Below are positions 1 through 9,273 of a stretch of 60,460 bases of DNA, piece after piece. The notes below the pieces were generated by a model. The model was not told where the DNA came from. It searched no databases and worked only from the letters and a program-made list of their open reading frames with translations. A program made the position numbers and the translations under genes. Origin of the DNA: SAR86 cluster bacterium (lineage in GTDB: Bacteria; Pseudomonadota; Gammaproteobacteria; Pseudomonadales; Pseudohongiellaceae); NCBI GenBank assembly GCA_002402175.1, contig NVVJ01000014.1:20311-80770 (forward strand). Reading direction: 5' to 3'. The number at the start of each line of letters is the position of its first letter. Positions within the stretch are counted from its first letter, which is position 1.

Positions 1-723
1 CGCCCTCGGGGTACTGTAAAAGTTAATTTGACCTCTTCAGACATTCGCTACGAAAATAAAGATATTGAGGGAAATCGCCTCGCTCTGGCTTTAGCTGAAT
101 TGGCGCTTAACTCCGGGGAATATGAAACGGCGCAAAGCTTTTTTCAGGTGGCCTCGGAAGGCGACGAAGCGCTTGCTAGAGGTCTGTCAGGCGTTGGTGA
201 TGCGATACGAATGCAGGATATTGAAGGGCTTGATCAGGAAATAGCAAGTCAGTTCATAAGAGCTGTGGAGTTAGCGCCGGCTGAGGTCAATGTGCTGTTG
301 GACTATGGTGAATACTGGGAGGCAGAATTACTGGATTGCGACAAAATCTGGCCTGCCGGGCAACGAAGAATGATTCTGGCCGATATCGATAAACACTTTA
401 GTCAGGCGCTAGTGTTATCTCCTGACTCTCCAGAGGCGAATCTTGCCATGGGTCAGCTCTATCTGCTTGAAGGTAAAGATTGGCACGAAGGCAGAACTTA
501 TCAGCAGAAAGCATTCGCTTTGCAGCCGGCAGATACTTACATAATGGAACAGGCAGTTAAGTATGCGATTGCTGCCGATGAATATGAAGAAGCCGAAAGG
601 TTGATCGATGAGCTGGCACAGCCCATACACTCTTTTGGGGAGCCAAACTGGGTTGCAAATTTACGTGAGCGACTTTTGAAAAAAAGGCGAAGCGAGAGTT
701 TTGATGAATGTGCCCAGGGCTGA
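1..723 (+). CDS. TPR-repeat protein, 5' end cut by window edge
   Basis: The frame is open from base 1 to the stop at 721-723. The codons before the first possible start (a TTG at 28) read as ordinary protein (RPRGTVKVNL), so the gene most likely begins left of the window. The visible ~240 residues are alpha-helical and contain TPR-like helix pairs, for example ALAELALNSGEYETAQSFF near the start and EANLAMGQLYLLEGKDW about two thirds along. No enzymatic motif is visible. It lies 6 bp before the next gene and shares strand with a TPR/transglutaminase lipoprotein, so the three are probably one operon. A scaffold or protein-interaction role is inferred from the repeats only; if the TTG at 28 is really used, the protein has 231 residues. 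Confidence 0.7.
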   Translation, partial: RPRGTVKVNLTSSDIRYENKDIEGNRLALALAELALNSGEYETAQSFFQVASEGDEALARGLSGVGDAIRMQDIEGLDQEIASQFIRAVELAPAEVNVLLDYGEYWEAELLDCDKIWPAGQRRMILADIDKHFSQALVLSPDSPEANLAMGQLYLLEGKDWHEGRTYQQKAFALQPADTYIMEQAVKYAIAADEYEEAERLIDELAQPIHSFGEPNWVANLRERLLKKRRSESFDECAQG

Positions 724-729
724 ATACCA

Positions 730-2190
730 GTGAAACAAATTAGCGCTTTGAATTACTTCAGTTTGAAAGTGATGATTTTCACCGGTGTATTGTTTGGTCT
801 AGTTGGCATTAACGCAAATGCTGATGTTTTAGACGATGGCATAGCTGGGGATAAATTTTTAAGTGCTATTGCCGAACAATTGACCGCTTATCAAATTGAC
901 GTAACTTCTAACCTTAACGACCGTGATGTCCTAAAAAAACGAATTCAAAACCCAAGGCTGGGCCGCTTTCCGGACTTGCCTGCAAATAGTCTTCCAAACA
1001 GCATAGAGATTAATGCCTGGGAAACCGAATACACCCAATTACAAATTGGCGGTGTAGCTATACTGGCCAATGCTAGTGCTGAAGATTTAAAAGACTCCTC
1101 GTTGTTCTTGCATAAATGGCTTGAAAGTTTAGATGAAGATCGAATCTTTACAACTTTTTATCTGAACGATTTGCCCGCCGCTGAAAAAATTGCATCTATA
1201 GCTAGCGCAAGCGGTTATACCGCTTACCTGTTTGCTGATGGATTAGATCAGTCAATAGTAGGTAATTTGTTTGCAACAGCTGCGCGCAGGCTAGCTATAG
1301 ATACTCGTGCTGCTCGTCGATACCGTAGCGAAGTCAATGAAATTGATTATCTTGGTCAACGAGTACGCCGAAAAACTAATTCTCTGTTTCGAGATAAAGG
1401 CAATAGTACGCTGGCTCGTAGAGAGCCTTCGGTTTTTCTAAAGGAAACTCTGGGTGATGAGTTTAATCAATCTACTATTTCGGAGGTGATCGTTCCGGGT
1501 GGTGTTGCGCTTGGGGCTTCAGCGAGTTTAACAATTACGCCGCTTTCTTTGAATTATACAGATGGAGCTATGCACATTGTCGATGAAACAAACCGGCAAT
1601 GGGACTTGCCGGAGCTGGATATTCAAAGCTTGAAGGCATTGTTTGATTTTGTTGAGCGCTCGATACTTATCAAGTCTGATGCCATTGTGGATATTGATGC
1701 TGACGCAAGGGTTCGAATTTCATCCGCACTACGTAATACGGACGCAGGGTATGCAATTATGCATGCCGACACCCAGCCATTTGAATTTGTACCTAATTTG
1801 CCTGTAACGAAAAGCGTAGTTATCGACACTGATGTCCACTGGTTGTCATCGAAAAATTCAGACACCTTGAAATTTACTACTGATTACGAAGTCAGGTTTT
1901 TATCGGCAGACATAATGCGTATAGCGCAAACCCGGGTGGCATTGGAATACGAATATGAGTCAGAGACTGAAACAGCGAATTACAGGGATGCCTGGGGCCG
2001 AGATATTCGCAGATTGGATGATAATCTGGATTATGCCGGTCTAGGTCAGAGTATGGAGAAAGTCGCGAGTTATGCAGGTTGGATAGGGCTGCTGCGAAAA
2101 TTGAAGGAAGACAACATTCCGTTTTTGCATGGGCGGTATGAATTTATGAAAATAGATAAGAGCGGTCGTAAAACGCCTGCTCGTCACTAG
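730..2190 (+). CDS. Secreted protein of unknown function
   Basis: 486 residues from a GTG start 6 bp after the previous stop. The N-terminus (residues 1-31) is a type I signal peptide: a lysine at positions 2 and 13, a hydrophobic stretch around MIFTGVLFGLVGI, and a likely cut after NANA. The mature protein has no cysteine-rich, catalytic or membrane motif I can name. The C-terminal ~120 residues look beta-rich with acidic tyrosine-containing patches (LEYEYESETE). Its position between a TPR protein and a transglutaminase-like lipoprotein suggests it acts in the periplasm with them. I do not recognise the family. Confidence 0.7.
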   Translation: MKQISALNYFSLKVMIFTGVLFGLVGINANADVLDDGIAGDKFLSAIAEQLTAYQIDVTSNLNDRDVLKKRIQNPRLGRFPDLPANSLPNSIEINAWETEYTQLQIGGVAILANASAEDLKDSSLFLHKWLESLDEDRIFTTFYLNDLPAAEKIASIASASGYTAYLFADGLDQSIVGNLFATAARRLAIDTRAARRYRSEVNEIDYLGQRVRRKTNSLFRDKGNSTLARREPSVFLKETLGDEFNQSTISEVIVPGGVALGASASLTITPLSLNYTDGAMHIVDETNRQWDLPELDIQSLKALFDFVERSILIKSDAIVDIDADARVRISSALRNTDAGYAIMHADTQPFEFVPNLPVTKSVVIDTDVHWLSSKNSDTLKFTTDYEVRFLSADIMRIAQTRVALEYEYESETETANYRDAWGRDIRRLDDNLDYAGLGQSMEKVASYAGWIGLLRKLKEDNIPFLHGRYEFMKIDKSGRKTPARH

Positions 2191-2199
2191 AGAGACAAA

Positions 2200-3426
2200 T
2201 TGGGTTTCATGGGCAATTACCTCAACAAGTTAAAAATACTAGCTGTCACTGTGCTGGCATTGTTATCGGTTGCCTGCGTGAATATCAATATTGAAACTAA
2301 TTTTATTAAGGATGAAGAAATTTATCAGGCAATCATTAGCCAGAGCAGTGATAGCTACCCTGAAATTGATCCTTTATACATTAACGATGAAATCAAAGAA
2401 TTTATAGACACCTATATTAGCTCGGGAGATAGCGAAGAGCTGCGTGTAGATAAACTGCAGGAGTTACTCTATGGAGAAGACCACCTCTTCGTTCAGTATT
2501 CAGATGACAAAACCCATACAGCAATGGAAGCGTTTTATGCCCGAGAAGGAAATTGCCTGTCGATAATGAATCTTTATATTGCGATGGCGCGATATAGCGG
2601 TATCGATGCCAATTTTCAGACTGTTGATGTGCAGCCCAGTTGGGATCGGCGGGGCGGCTTTCTGGTGTTAAGCCAGCATATTAATGCGACCGGAAAATTC
2701 AGTGTCCGGCGGCGTTATATCGTTGATTTTACGCCAGAAATAGCTCTACAGCAGCTCACCTCAGAAGTTGTTACTGATCAAGATGCTCGCTCTCTTTATT
2801 TTAATAATCTTGGCGTCGAAACCCTGATTGCAGGAGATTTTGAGCAGGCTTTGGTCTATTTTAAGAATGCACTTTTTCTTGATTTGGATTCATCCATTGC
2901 CTGGAACAATGTTGGAGCGCTGTATAACCGCATGGGCAATACTCAGTTTGCGGAATACAGTTATCTATCAGCATTTAGTTTCGATCAGTCAAATGCGACG
3001 GCTATCAATAATTTGGCTAAATTTTACCGCCAAAGCGGAAATCTAATACTGGCTGGAGAATATGAAAAGGCGATAGAGAGGTTCAATAATAAGAATCCCT
3101 ACTTTCATTATGTGCAGGGTAGTTTGGCGTTTCTTGAAAGTGACTTTAGAGCCGCGCTTGCGTCATTTCGTAAAGCTCTAAAAATTAAAGAACTGGAACC
3201 TGATTTCCACCTTGCTGTCGGTAGAACTTATTTAGAGTTGGGTGATACTGAGCGAGCTGAATATTATAATGAATCAGCTAAAACAATCCTGGCTCAGAAT
3301 GACGAGATATACAGACCCAGTTCTGAAAAAGTTCGTATCATAGAGGCAGGATCGATATTGCGAAGCAGCAGCCCGGGTTTAAGCATTTATATGCCGGGTG
3401 CGCGCCGAAACACTAGTCGTAGGTAG
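2200..3426 (+). CDS. Lipoprotein with transglutaminase-like and TPR domains
   Basis: Given from a TTG (2200) that sits about 5 nt after AGAGAGA; an in-frame ATG at 2209 is the alternative. A basic-hydrophobic N-terminus ends in LSVAC, a lipobox-like site with Leu at -4 rather than -3, so lipoprotein status is likely but not certain. Residues about 105-180 resemble the transglutaminase-like fold: GNCLSIMNLYIAMARYSGI contains the candidate nucleophile Cys119, followed by His160 and Asp176 (numbering from 2200), the usual Cys-His-Asp order and spacing. Residues about 195-370 carry TPR-like repeats (IAWNNVGALYNRMGNTQFAE). Such proteins usually act on or bind peptide bonds in the periplasm; the substrate is unknown. 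Last gene of the 1-3426 operon. Confidence 0.75.
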   Translation: MGFMGNYLNKLKILAVTVLALLSVACVNINIETNFIKDEEIYQAIISQSSDSYPEIDPLYINDEIKEFIDTYISSGDSEELRVDKLQELLYGEDHLFVQYSDDKTHTAMEAFYAREGNCLSIMNLYIAMARYSGIDANFQTVDVQPSWDRRGGFLVLSQHINATGKFSVRRRYIVDFTPEIALQQLTSEVVTDQDARSLYFNNLGVETLIAGDFEQALVYFKNALFLDLDSSIAWNNVGALYNRMGNTQFAEYSYLSAFSFDQSNATAINNLAKFYRQSGNLILAGEYEKAIERFNNKNPYFHYVQGSLAFLESDFRAALASFRKALKIKELEPDFHLAVGRTYLELGDTERAEYYNESAKTILAQNDEIYRPSSEKVRIIEAGSILRSSSPGLSIYMPGARRNTSRR

Positions 3427-3451
3427 CACTAGCCGCAGATAGCACAGGTCT

Positions 3452-4033
3452 TTAGTTTAGCTCGGCATCTTGCCAGTAGCGGGTTCCCACTATTGTGGCC
3501 TGCAAGGCCAGACCACTTTGTGTGAGCTGGTAAACCGTAACATTATCAACTACGGCCTCGCCACCAACAGCAGCGCCTAAATCGCCTGCCTTAGCAGCCG
3601 CATCTGCTTGCCCGCCTATAGATAATCCAACATCCATGAATCGGCCTAATGCGTCTTCATTATGAAACACCATCACGGCTCTGAAATCTTTAATTCCAGC
3701 ACCGATACCAATGCCTATTTCGCCCATTCGCATATAGGTATCGCTGTTAGCGTTATTAGAATGTACTACGCCAACGCCTCCACCAAAACTGGCAAAGATG
3801 AGATTAATATTAGCGTTAGAAAATACAGCATAGCCGGTAGAGCTGGCAATCTGTGCTCTGGTATCGGGCTTTATTGAATATAGCTCGGTAAGAACTTCCT
3901 GGCGCATAGAAAGAATGGACTGTCTGCGCTCGGAAGGTGTGCCACTAGTAAATCCGGTGGTAGTACATGCCCCCAACGAAAGAAGGACTAGTAATATGCC
4001 GGCCATCTGCCAGTTCGTTTTTGCTTGGTTCAT
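3452..4033 (-). CDS. SYLF/YSC84-like lipoprotein
   Basis: 193 residues. The N-terminus has a clear lipobox (SLGAC, Cys23), so it is predicted to be a lipid-modified envelope protein. The mature part resembles the SYLF (YSC84-related) lipid-binding fold: TGYAVFSNANINLIFASFGG, then glycine-rich GGGVGVV, GEIGIGIGAGIKDFR and a final GLALQATIVGTRYW strand, in the order expected. It ends 25 bp from the convergent lipoprotein gene and lies just downstream of the acyl-CoA synthetase remnant on the same strand. A role in membrane or lipid binding is inferred from the family; no enzyme motif is present. Confidence 0.7.
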   Translation of the reverse strand: MNQAKTNWQMAGILLVLLSLGACTTTGFTSGTPSERRQSILSMRQEVLTELYSIKPDTRAQIASSTGYAVFSNANINLIFASFGGGVGVVHSNNANSDTYMRMGEIGIGIGAGIKDFRAVMVFHNEDALGRFMDVGLSIGGQADAAAKAGDLGAAVGGEAVVDNVTVYQLTQSGLALQATIVGTRYWQDAELN

Positions 4034-4051
4034 TATTTTGGTCTCCGCAGA

Positions 4052-4279
4052 CTAACTAACTTCTGTAGTAAAGGTATAGCTTTGAACGTGCTGTTTGACT
4101 AGTTCAACCTTGCTACTATCATCGACTGAAATGCTAATAACCAAACCTTTTTTCTTGTCTATTTCGCCGGATACCGAGGCTTCTATCTGCTGCTCCTGCA
4201 GCAGTTCCGTTATCACCACTTCGGCTATGCTCTGGCGCAATGTTGGTCGAAATATTTTGCCAACGGCAGTTAATGGCAT
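4052..4279 (-). pseudogene. C-terminal fragment of the frameshifted acyl-CoA synthetase
   Basis: This 75-codon frame begins MPLTAVGKIFRPTLRQ, the C-terminal motif that carries the catalytic lysine of ANL-family adenylate-forming enzymes. It cannot be a complete gene. Reading the same strand upstream in this frame gives AVPKRIEFIDTMPLTAVGK, exactly what should follow the larger frame ending at 4270. The two frames overlap and switch near the GC run at 4311-4318. It is therefore the tail of the acyl-CoA synthetase at 4270-6024, separated by a one-base deletion or two-base insertion, or by a sequencing error. Confidence 0.8.
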
Positions 4280-6024
4280 TGTATCGATGAATTCAATCCG
4301 TTTAGGAACAGCGCGCGCTCGGACATTTCCTTTCTGCAGTGCTCGATAAGTTCTTCTTCGGTGATATTGCTGCCGGGCGTTTTTACCACATAGGCCATTG
4401 GTAATTCGCCAGCGTAAGGATCGGGTAAGCCAATAGCGATTGACACAACTACGTCAGAATGTGCGTTTAAAGGCTCTTCTATTAAGTCAGGGTCAATGTT
4501 ATGCCCGCTTCGAATGATAAGGTCTTTGGCTCTACCAGAAAGGAATAGAAACCCCTCGTCATCCATATATCCAAGATCTCCTGTGTTGAACCAGCCATCT
4601 TCGACCCAGGCGCTGGCGTTATCTGTTTCACTTTTGTACCCTTTAAATACCTGCGGGCCTTTAACCAGTATCGCCCCACTTTCTCCAAGAGGGCAGTCTT
4701 TAGTTACAGTAGTGCCATCCATCTGTGCGATACGAATTTGGGAATAAGGTATACGCATTCCCACACTGCCGGGGGCTTGATTCATAGGAGCGCGAGAAAT
4801 CAGCGCAGTAGTTTCTGTCATGCCATAGCCATTGCCTACTTCGACATTATGCTCTTTCTCAAAACTTAGCTTAAAAGGCAGGGACAGCGGTGCCGCGCCG
4901 GAATTTATATTGGTTAGGCAGCTTATATCCGCATCTGCAACAGGAAGGTCGGCAAGCGCCATTAAAACGGTTGGTACGGCAGAGAACTGCTTTACCTGAA
5001 AGCGTGCAATATGATGCCAGAAATTTTTCATTGCGACAGGAGAGCGAAAACCGGAGGGTGTCATGAGCACAATGCGATAACCCACGGCAAACGCTGCTAC
5101 CCCCTGAATAATACAGCCATATATATGAAACAGAGGTAGTCCACAAAGCACAGTATGATGTTCCATATGCGCGGTATAAATTTGCATTAGCTGTCCAAGG
5201 AAAGCCATATTTCCATGAGTCAGCTGAGCAAGTTTAGGCCTGCCCGTTGTTCCGCCGGTATGGAAGAAGGCGGCAATCTGATCGGCATTAAATTCTCTAT
5301 CGCTATCAAGCTTGTCGCCGTTCATTGTCAATATGCTGCTATCGTAATCCATAATATCAATAGCCGAATTGCTGCTCTTGGCAGCTTGTGGATCACACAA
5401 CCCCGGTATGTTGACTTCAAGTATTGTTGTTACTGTTGTTGATCCACTGACTGCTTCAAGTACTTTTTCACGAATGTCGCTGTGGGCAGAATGACCCAGG
5501 CATATGACAACCTTGGCATTTGCGGCGGCAATAATCTCACCCATATGCTCCGCTTCCAGCATAGGATTAATAGGATTAGATATGCCGGCGGCTTGAGCGC
5601 CCCAAATCGCAAAATGAGTTTGGGGCAATATAGGCAGAATAATAGAAACAGCATCATTCTCTTTTATACCGAGTTTGTTCAGAAGGTTGGCTGTGCGAGT
5701 GATTTGCGTGCCCAATTCGGTGAAACTAATGCTTGTAGAGGGTTCGTCCGGCAAGCCCTGAAGGAGAAACTCAAGTGCCGTTGCATCGCCGAAATTCTTA
5801 GCGGCGTGCATTAGCAAATTGTAGCTGTCAGTAAAGGGGAATTGCTCCAGGAGCGGAGTTTGTTCAAATTCTTCTACTTTAGAAATTGTTTCAAGAATAG
5901 GCTCGGCAGTTGGTATTTTGGATAAATCGATCAAGGGCAGATCTCCACAATAGAATGTTTTTATTTGTTCGCAGTATTGCGTGGGATTGTTATGTATAGC
6001 GGCGTTATAGCATGGATATCCCAT
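4270..6024 (-). CDS. Acyl-CoA synthetase (AMP-forming), frameshifted near its end
   Basis: Activates a carboxylic acid to acyl-AMP and then the CoA thioester. Visible signatures: the ATP-binding loop HTGGTTGRPK (residues 255-264), the YGMTETT adenylate-binding motif (about residue 400), and the hinge-region GWFNTGDLGYMDDEGFLFL followed by GRAKDLIIRSGHNI. The frame runs out with SERALFLNGLNSSIQCH where homologues continue ERAAVPKRIE; the missing ~75 residues lie in another frame at 4052-4279. As written the product would lack the C-terminal catalytic lysine. A long- or medium-chain fatty acid or aryl acid substrate is possible; the sequence alone does not decide. The next gene upstream is ispB, which has its own promoter. 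Confidence 0.8.
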   Translation of the reverse strand: MGYPCYNAAIHNNPTQYCEQIKTFYCGDLPLIDLSKIPTAEPILETISKVEEFEQTPLLEQFPFTDSYNLLMHAAKNFGDATALEFLLQGLPDEPSTSISFTELGTQITRTANLLNKLGIKENDAVSIILPILPQTHFAIWGAQAAGISNPINPMLEAEHMGEIIAAANAKVVICLGHSAHSDIREKVLEAVSGSTTVTTILEVNIPGLCDPQAAKSSNSAIDIMDYDSSILTMNGDKLDSDREFNADQIAAFFHTGGTTGRPKLAQLTHGNMAFLGQLMQIYTAHMEHHTVLCGLPLFHIYGCIIQGVAAFAVGYRIVLMTPSGFRSPVAMKNFWHHIARFQVKQFSAVPTVLMALADLPVADADISCLTNINSGAAPLSLPFKLSFEKEHNVEVGNGYGMTETTALISRAPMNQAPGSVGMRIPYSQIRIAQMDGTTVTKDCPLGESGAILVKGPQVFKGYKSETDNASAWVEDGWFNTGDLGYMDDEGFLFLSGRAKDLIIRSGHNIDPDLIEEPLNAHSDVVVSIAIGLPDPYAGELPMAYVVKTPGSNITEEELIEHCRKEMSERALFLNGLNSSIQCH

Positions 6025-6142
6025 GGCTGCCAGAGATCAGAAGAGGTGTGCCGCGAAGTTGAATACTGTAGTTGAATACCGAAGTCGAATGTTACTGAGA
6101 AGTGTCTCAAGCTCTGCTAATTAGAGCGAAAGTAGGGCGGTT

Positions 6143-7114
6143 CTAATGATTTCTGTTTAGAGAGAATTGCACCATCAGTTCCAGGGCGTCTCGATATTGC
6201 GAAGGGGGTAAAACAGAGAGTGAACTCAATGCCTGTTTGGACTCAGATTCAGCAAGGTCTCTGGCGTAGGTCAGTGAGCCGCAATCTCGAACAATTTCAA
6301 TTATCTGGGATAAAGCTTCCGTTGGTGGTTGCTCGTCTGTCAGGCTTTTTCTGATGAGATCAGCATCGGCTTTATCGGCGTGTTTAAGGGCATGAATTAG
6401 AGGTAAGGTTGGCTTACCCTCCGCCAGGTCATCTCCGATGTTTTTGCCCAGAGATTCGCTATCCCCATCATAATCCAGTACATCGTCTATCAGTTGAAAT
6501 GCGGTACCAAGATGCATGCCGAATTGTTTCAGCGCGTTTGTCTGCTCTTGCGTGGCATCGGTCAACATGGCGCCACATTGTGCAGCAGCCTGAAACAAAA
6601 TAGCTGTTTTGTGTTGTATCACCTGCCGATAGTTCTGCTCGGATGAATCTGGATTGTTTTTGGTCAGTAACTGCAAAACCTCGCCTTCGGCTATCTTATT
6701 TGTCGTATCGGCTATTATTTCCATGATGCTCATGTCGCCGATGTTCACCAATATTTGAAACGCACGTGAATAGATAAAGTCTCCGACCAACACGCTGGAA
6801 GGGTTATTCCATTGAGCATTGACAGTAGGGCGGCCACGTCTGAGGGCCGACATATCGACAACATCGTCGTGAAGCAAGGTGGCTGTATGAATGAACTCGA
6901 TTACGGCGGCAAGTGGTATATGCTGTTCATTGTTTACATTGCAGCACCTGGCGGCAAGCAATACCAATATAGGACGTAGGCGTTTACCGCCTGCATCGAC
7001 TATATAATGGCCAATATTCTCCACCAGCGGCACATTGGAATGCAGCTGGCTAACGATGAACTTATCCACCGCAAGAAAGTCTGGCTCAACTACTGATCGA
7101 ATTTGCTGATACAT
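6143..7114 (-). CDS. ispB: Octaprenyl diphosphate synthase
   Basis: 323 residues, the normal length for trans-polyprenyl diphosphate synthases. It elongates FPP with IPP to make the ubiquinone side chain. Both aspartate-rich metal motifs are present: DDVVD at residues 83-87 followed by RRGRPTVN, and DDVLD about residue 211 in FQLIDDVLDYDGDSESLGK. The GGKRLRPILV motif is near residue 43. Divergent from rplU, a long-conserved arrangement in gammaproteobacteria, with a consensus-like promoter upstream on the minus strand. The exact chain length is inferred from gene context and the ubi genes at 30-33 kb, not from sequence. Confidence 0.93.
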   Translation of the reverse strand: MYQQIRSVVEPDFLAVDKFIVSQLHSNVPLVENIGHYIVDAGGKRLRPILVLLAARCCNVNNEQHIPLAAVIEFIHTATLLHDDVVDMSALRRGRPTVNAQWNNPSSVLVGDFIYSRAFQILVNIGDMSIMEIIADTTNKIAEGEVLQLLTKNNPDSSEQNYRQVIQHKTAILFQAAAQCGAMLTDATQEQTNALKQFGMHLGTAFQLIDDVLDYDGDSESLGKNIGDDLAEGKPTLPLIHALKHADKADADLIRKSLTDEQPPTEALSQIIEIVRDCGSLTYARDLAESESKQALSSLSVLPPSQYRDALELMVQFSLNRNH

Positions 7115-7183
7115 GTGTCTATTGAATACTGCTCGAAAATTGAGTGAAACGAACCCTGTTTACCATACTATCTGTGAGCCCGC

Positions 7184-7212
7184 ATGCTAGGGAGCCAATT
7201 ACATGCTGTCAA
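7184..7212 (-). promoter_or_regulatory. Sigma-70 promoter of ispB
   Basis: On the minus strand TTGACA (plus-strand 7207-7212, perfect -35) is followed by 17 nt and TAGCAT (7184-7189, -10). It lies about 70 nt upstream of the ispB ATG and points at it. Confidence 0.6.
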
Positions 7213-7314
7213 GCCAGTATACGACCGATAATTGCCCTGAATCATGATTATACCCTTACATTTATTTCTATAGGGCGAATTCAGGCTTTTTCATGGTTAT
7301 GGTCATAAATTTTC

Positions 7315-7343
7315 TTGCTTCAGGGGATATGTTCCCGTAAAAT
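7315..7343 (+). promoter_or_regulatory. Sigma-70 promoter of the rplU operon
   Basis: TTGCTT (7315-7320), a 17-nt spacer and TAAAAT (7338-7343). It leaves a leader of about 60 nt before the L21 start codon at 7412. The two divergent promoters of this 297-bp gap do not overlap. Confidence 0.6.
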
Positions 7344-7411
7344 GCCCGCCCCTATAGGTATGGGTAGGACTGGGCTTAGCTCACATTCCACAGGCAGTAT
7401 TGGAGACGAAT

Positions 7412-7723
7412 ATGTACGCGGTTATTGAAAGTGGTGGTAAACAGCATCGAGTTGAAGAAGGAGAGATCCTGAGGCTTGAAAAGCTGGAAATTGCGACCGG
7501 TGAAAAAGTGAATTTTGACAAAGTTCTCATGGTTGGTGAGGGTGAGTCAGTAAAAGTCGGTACACCTTATGTTAAAGGCAGCAAGGTTACCGCTGAGGTT
7601 CTTACCCAAGGGCGAGCCAAGAAGGTACATATAATTAAGTTTAATCGTCGTAAGCACTCTCGTAAGCAACAAGGTCACAGACAGTGGTTTACAGAAGTTA
7701 AAATCACTGGAATTAAAGCTTAA
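7412..7723 (+). CDS. rplU: 50S ribosomal protein L21
   Basis: 103 residues from the ATG at 7412, which has GGAGA five bases upstream; a TTG at 7400 in frame is not needed because L21 proteins begin [11 protein letters not shown]. The whole protein matches bacterial L21, including [15 protein letters not shown] near the C-terminus. It binds 23S rRNA in the large subunit. First gene of rplU-rpmA. Confidence 0.97.
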   Translation: MYAVIESGGKQHRVEEGEILRLEKLEIATGEKVNFDKVLMVGEGESVKVGTPYVKGSKVTAEVLTQGRAKKVHIIKFNRRKHSRKQQGHRQWFTEVKITGIKA

Positions 7724-7739
7724 AGACCGGAGTTAGGTA

Positions 7740-7997
7740 ATGGCACATAAGAAAGCAGGTGGTAGTACTAATAATGGTCGTGATTCGGTATCGAAGCGAC
7801 TTGGTGTAAAAATGTTTGGCGGTCAGGTAGTTAAGGCTGGCAACATTATCGTTAGACAGCGCGGTACACGATTTCACCCTGGTGAAAATGTAGGCTGTGG
7901 CAAGGATCACACCTTGTTCGCTAAAGCTAATGGTGTTGTTAGATTTGACATTAAAGGCCCACATAATCGAAAATTCGTAACTGTTGAACCGGCTTAG
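7740..7997 (+). CDS. rpmA: 50S ribosomal protein L27
   Basis: 85 residues, beginning [16 protein letters not shown], the standard L27 N-terminus that reaches the peptidyl-transferase centre. It starts 16 bp after rplU and is followed by a rho-independent terminator, so rplU-rpmA form a short transcription unit with possible read-through to obgE. Confidence 0.97.
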   Translation: MAHKKAGGSTNNGRDSVSKRLGVKMFGGQVVKAGNIIVRQRGTRFHPGENVGCGKDHTLFAKANGVVRFDIKGPHNRKFVTVEPA

Positions 7998-8016
7998 ATT
8001 ACAGCTCGAATTTACA

Positions 8017-8047
8017 AAAGCCTCGTCGTTCGACGGGGCTTTTTTGT
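8017..8047 (+). terminator. Rho-independent terminator after rpmA
   Basis: Near-perfect 12-13 bp hairpin: the left arm ends CCTCGTCG at 8021-8028, the loop is TT, and the right arm CGACGGGG starts at 8031, with one T-G wobble. It is followed by TTTTTT. It lies 20 bp after the rpmA stop. Confidence 0.9.
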
Positions 8048-8092
8048 TTTAGAAGAACGAACTTCGATTCAGTTCATTGCATTAGACGTTGA

Positions 8093-9265
<1,173 letters not shown>

Positions 9266-9273
9266 CGGGTTTA

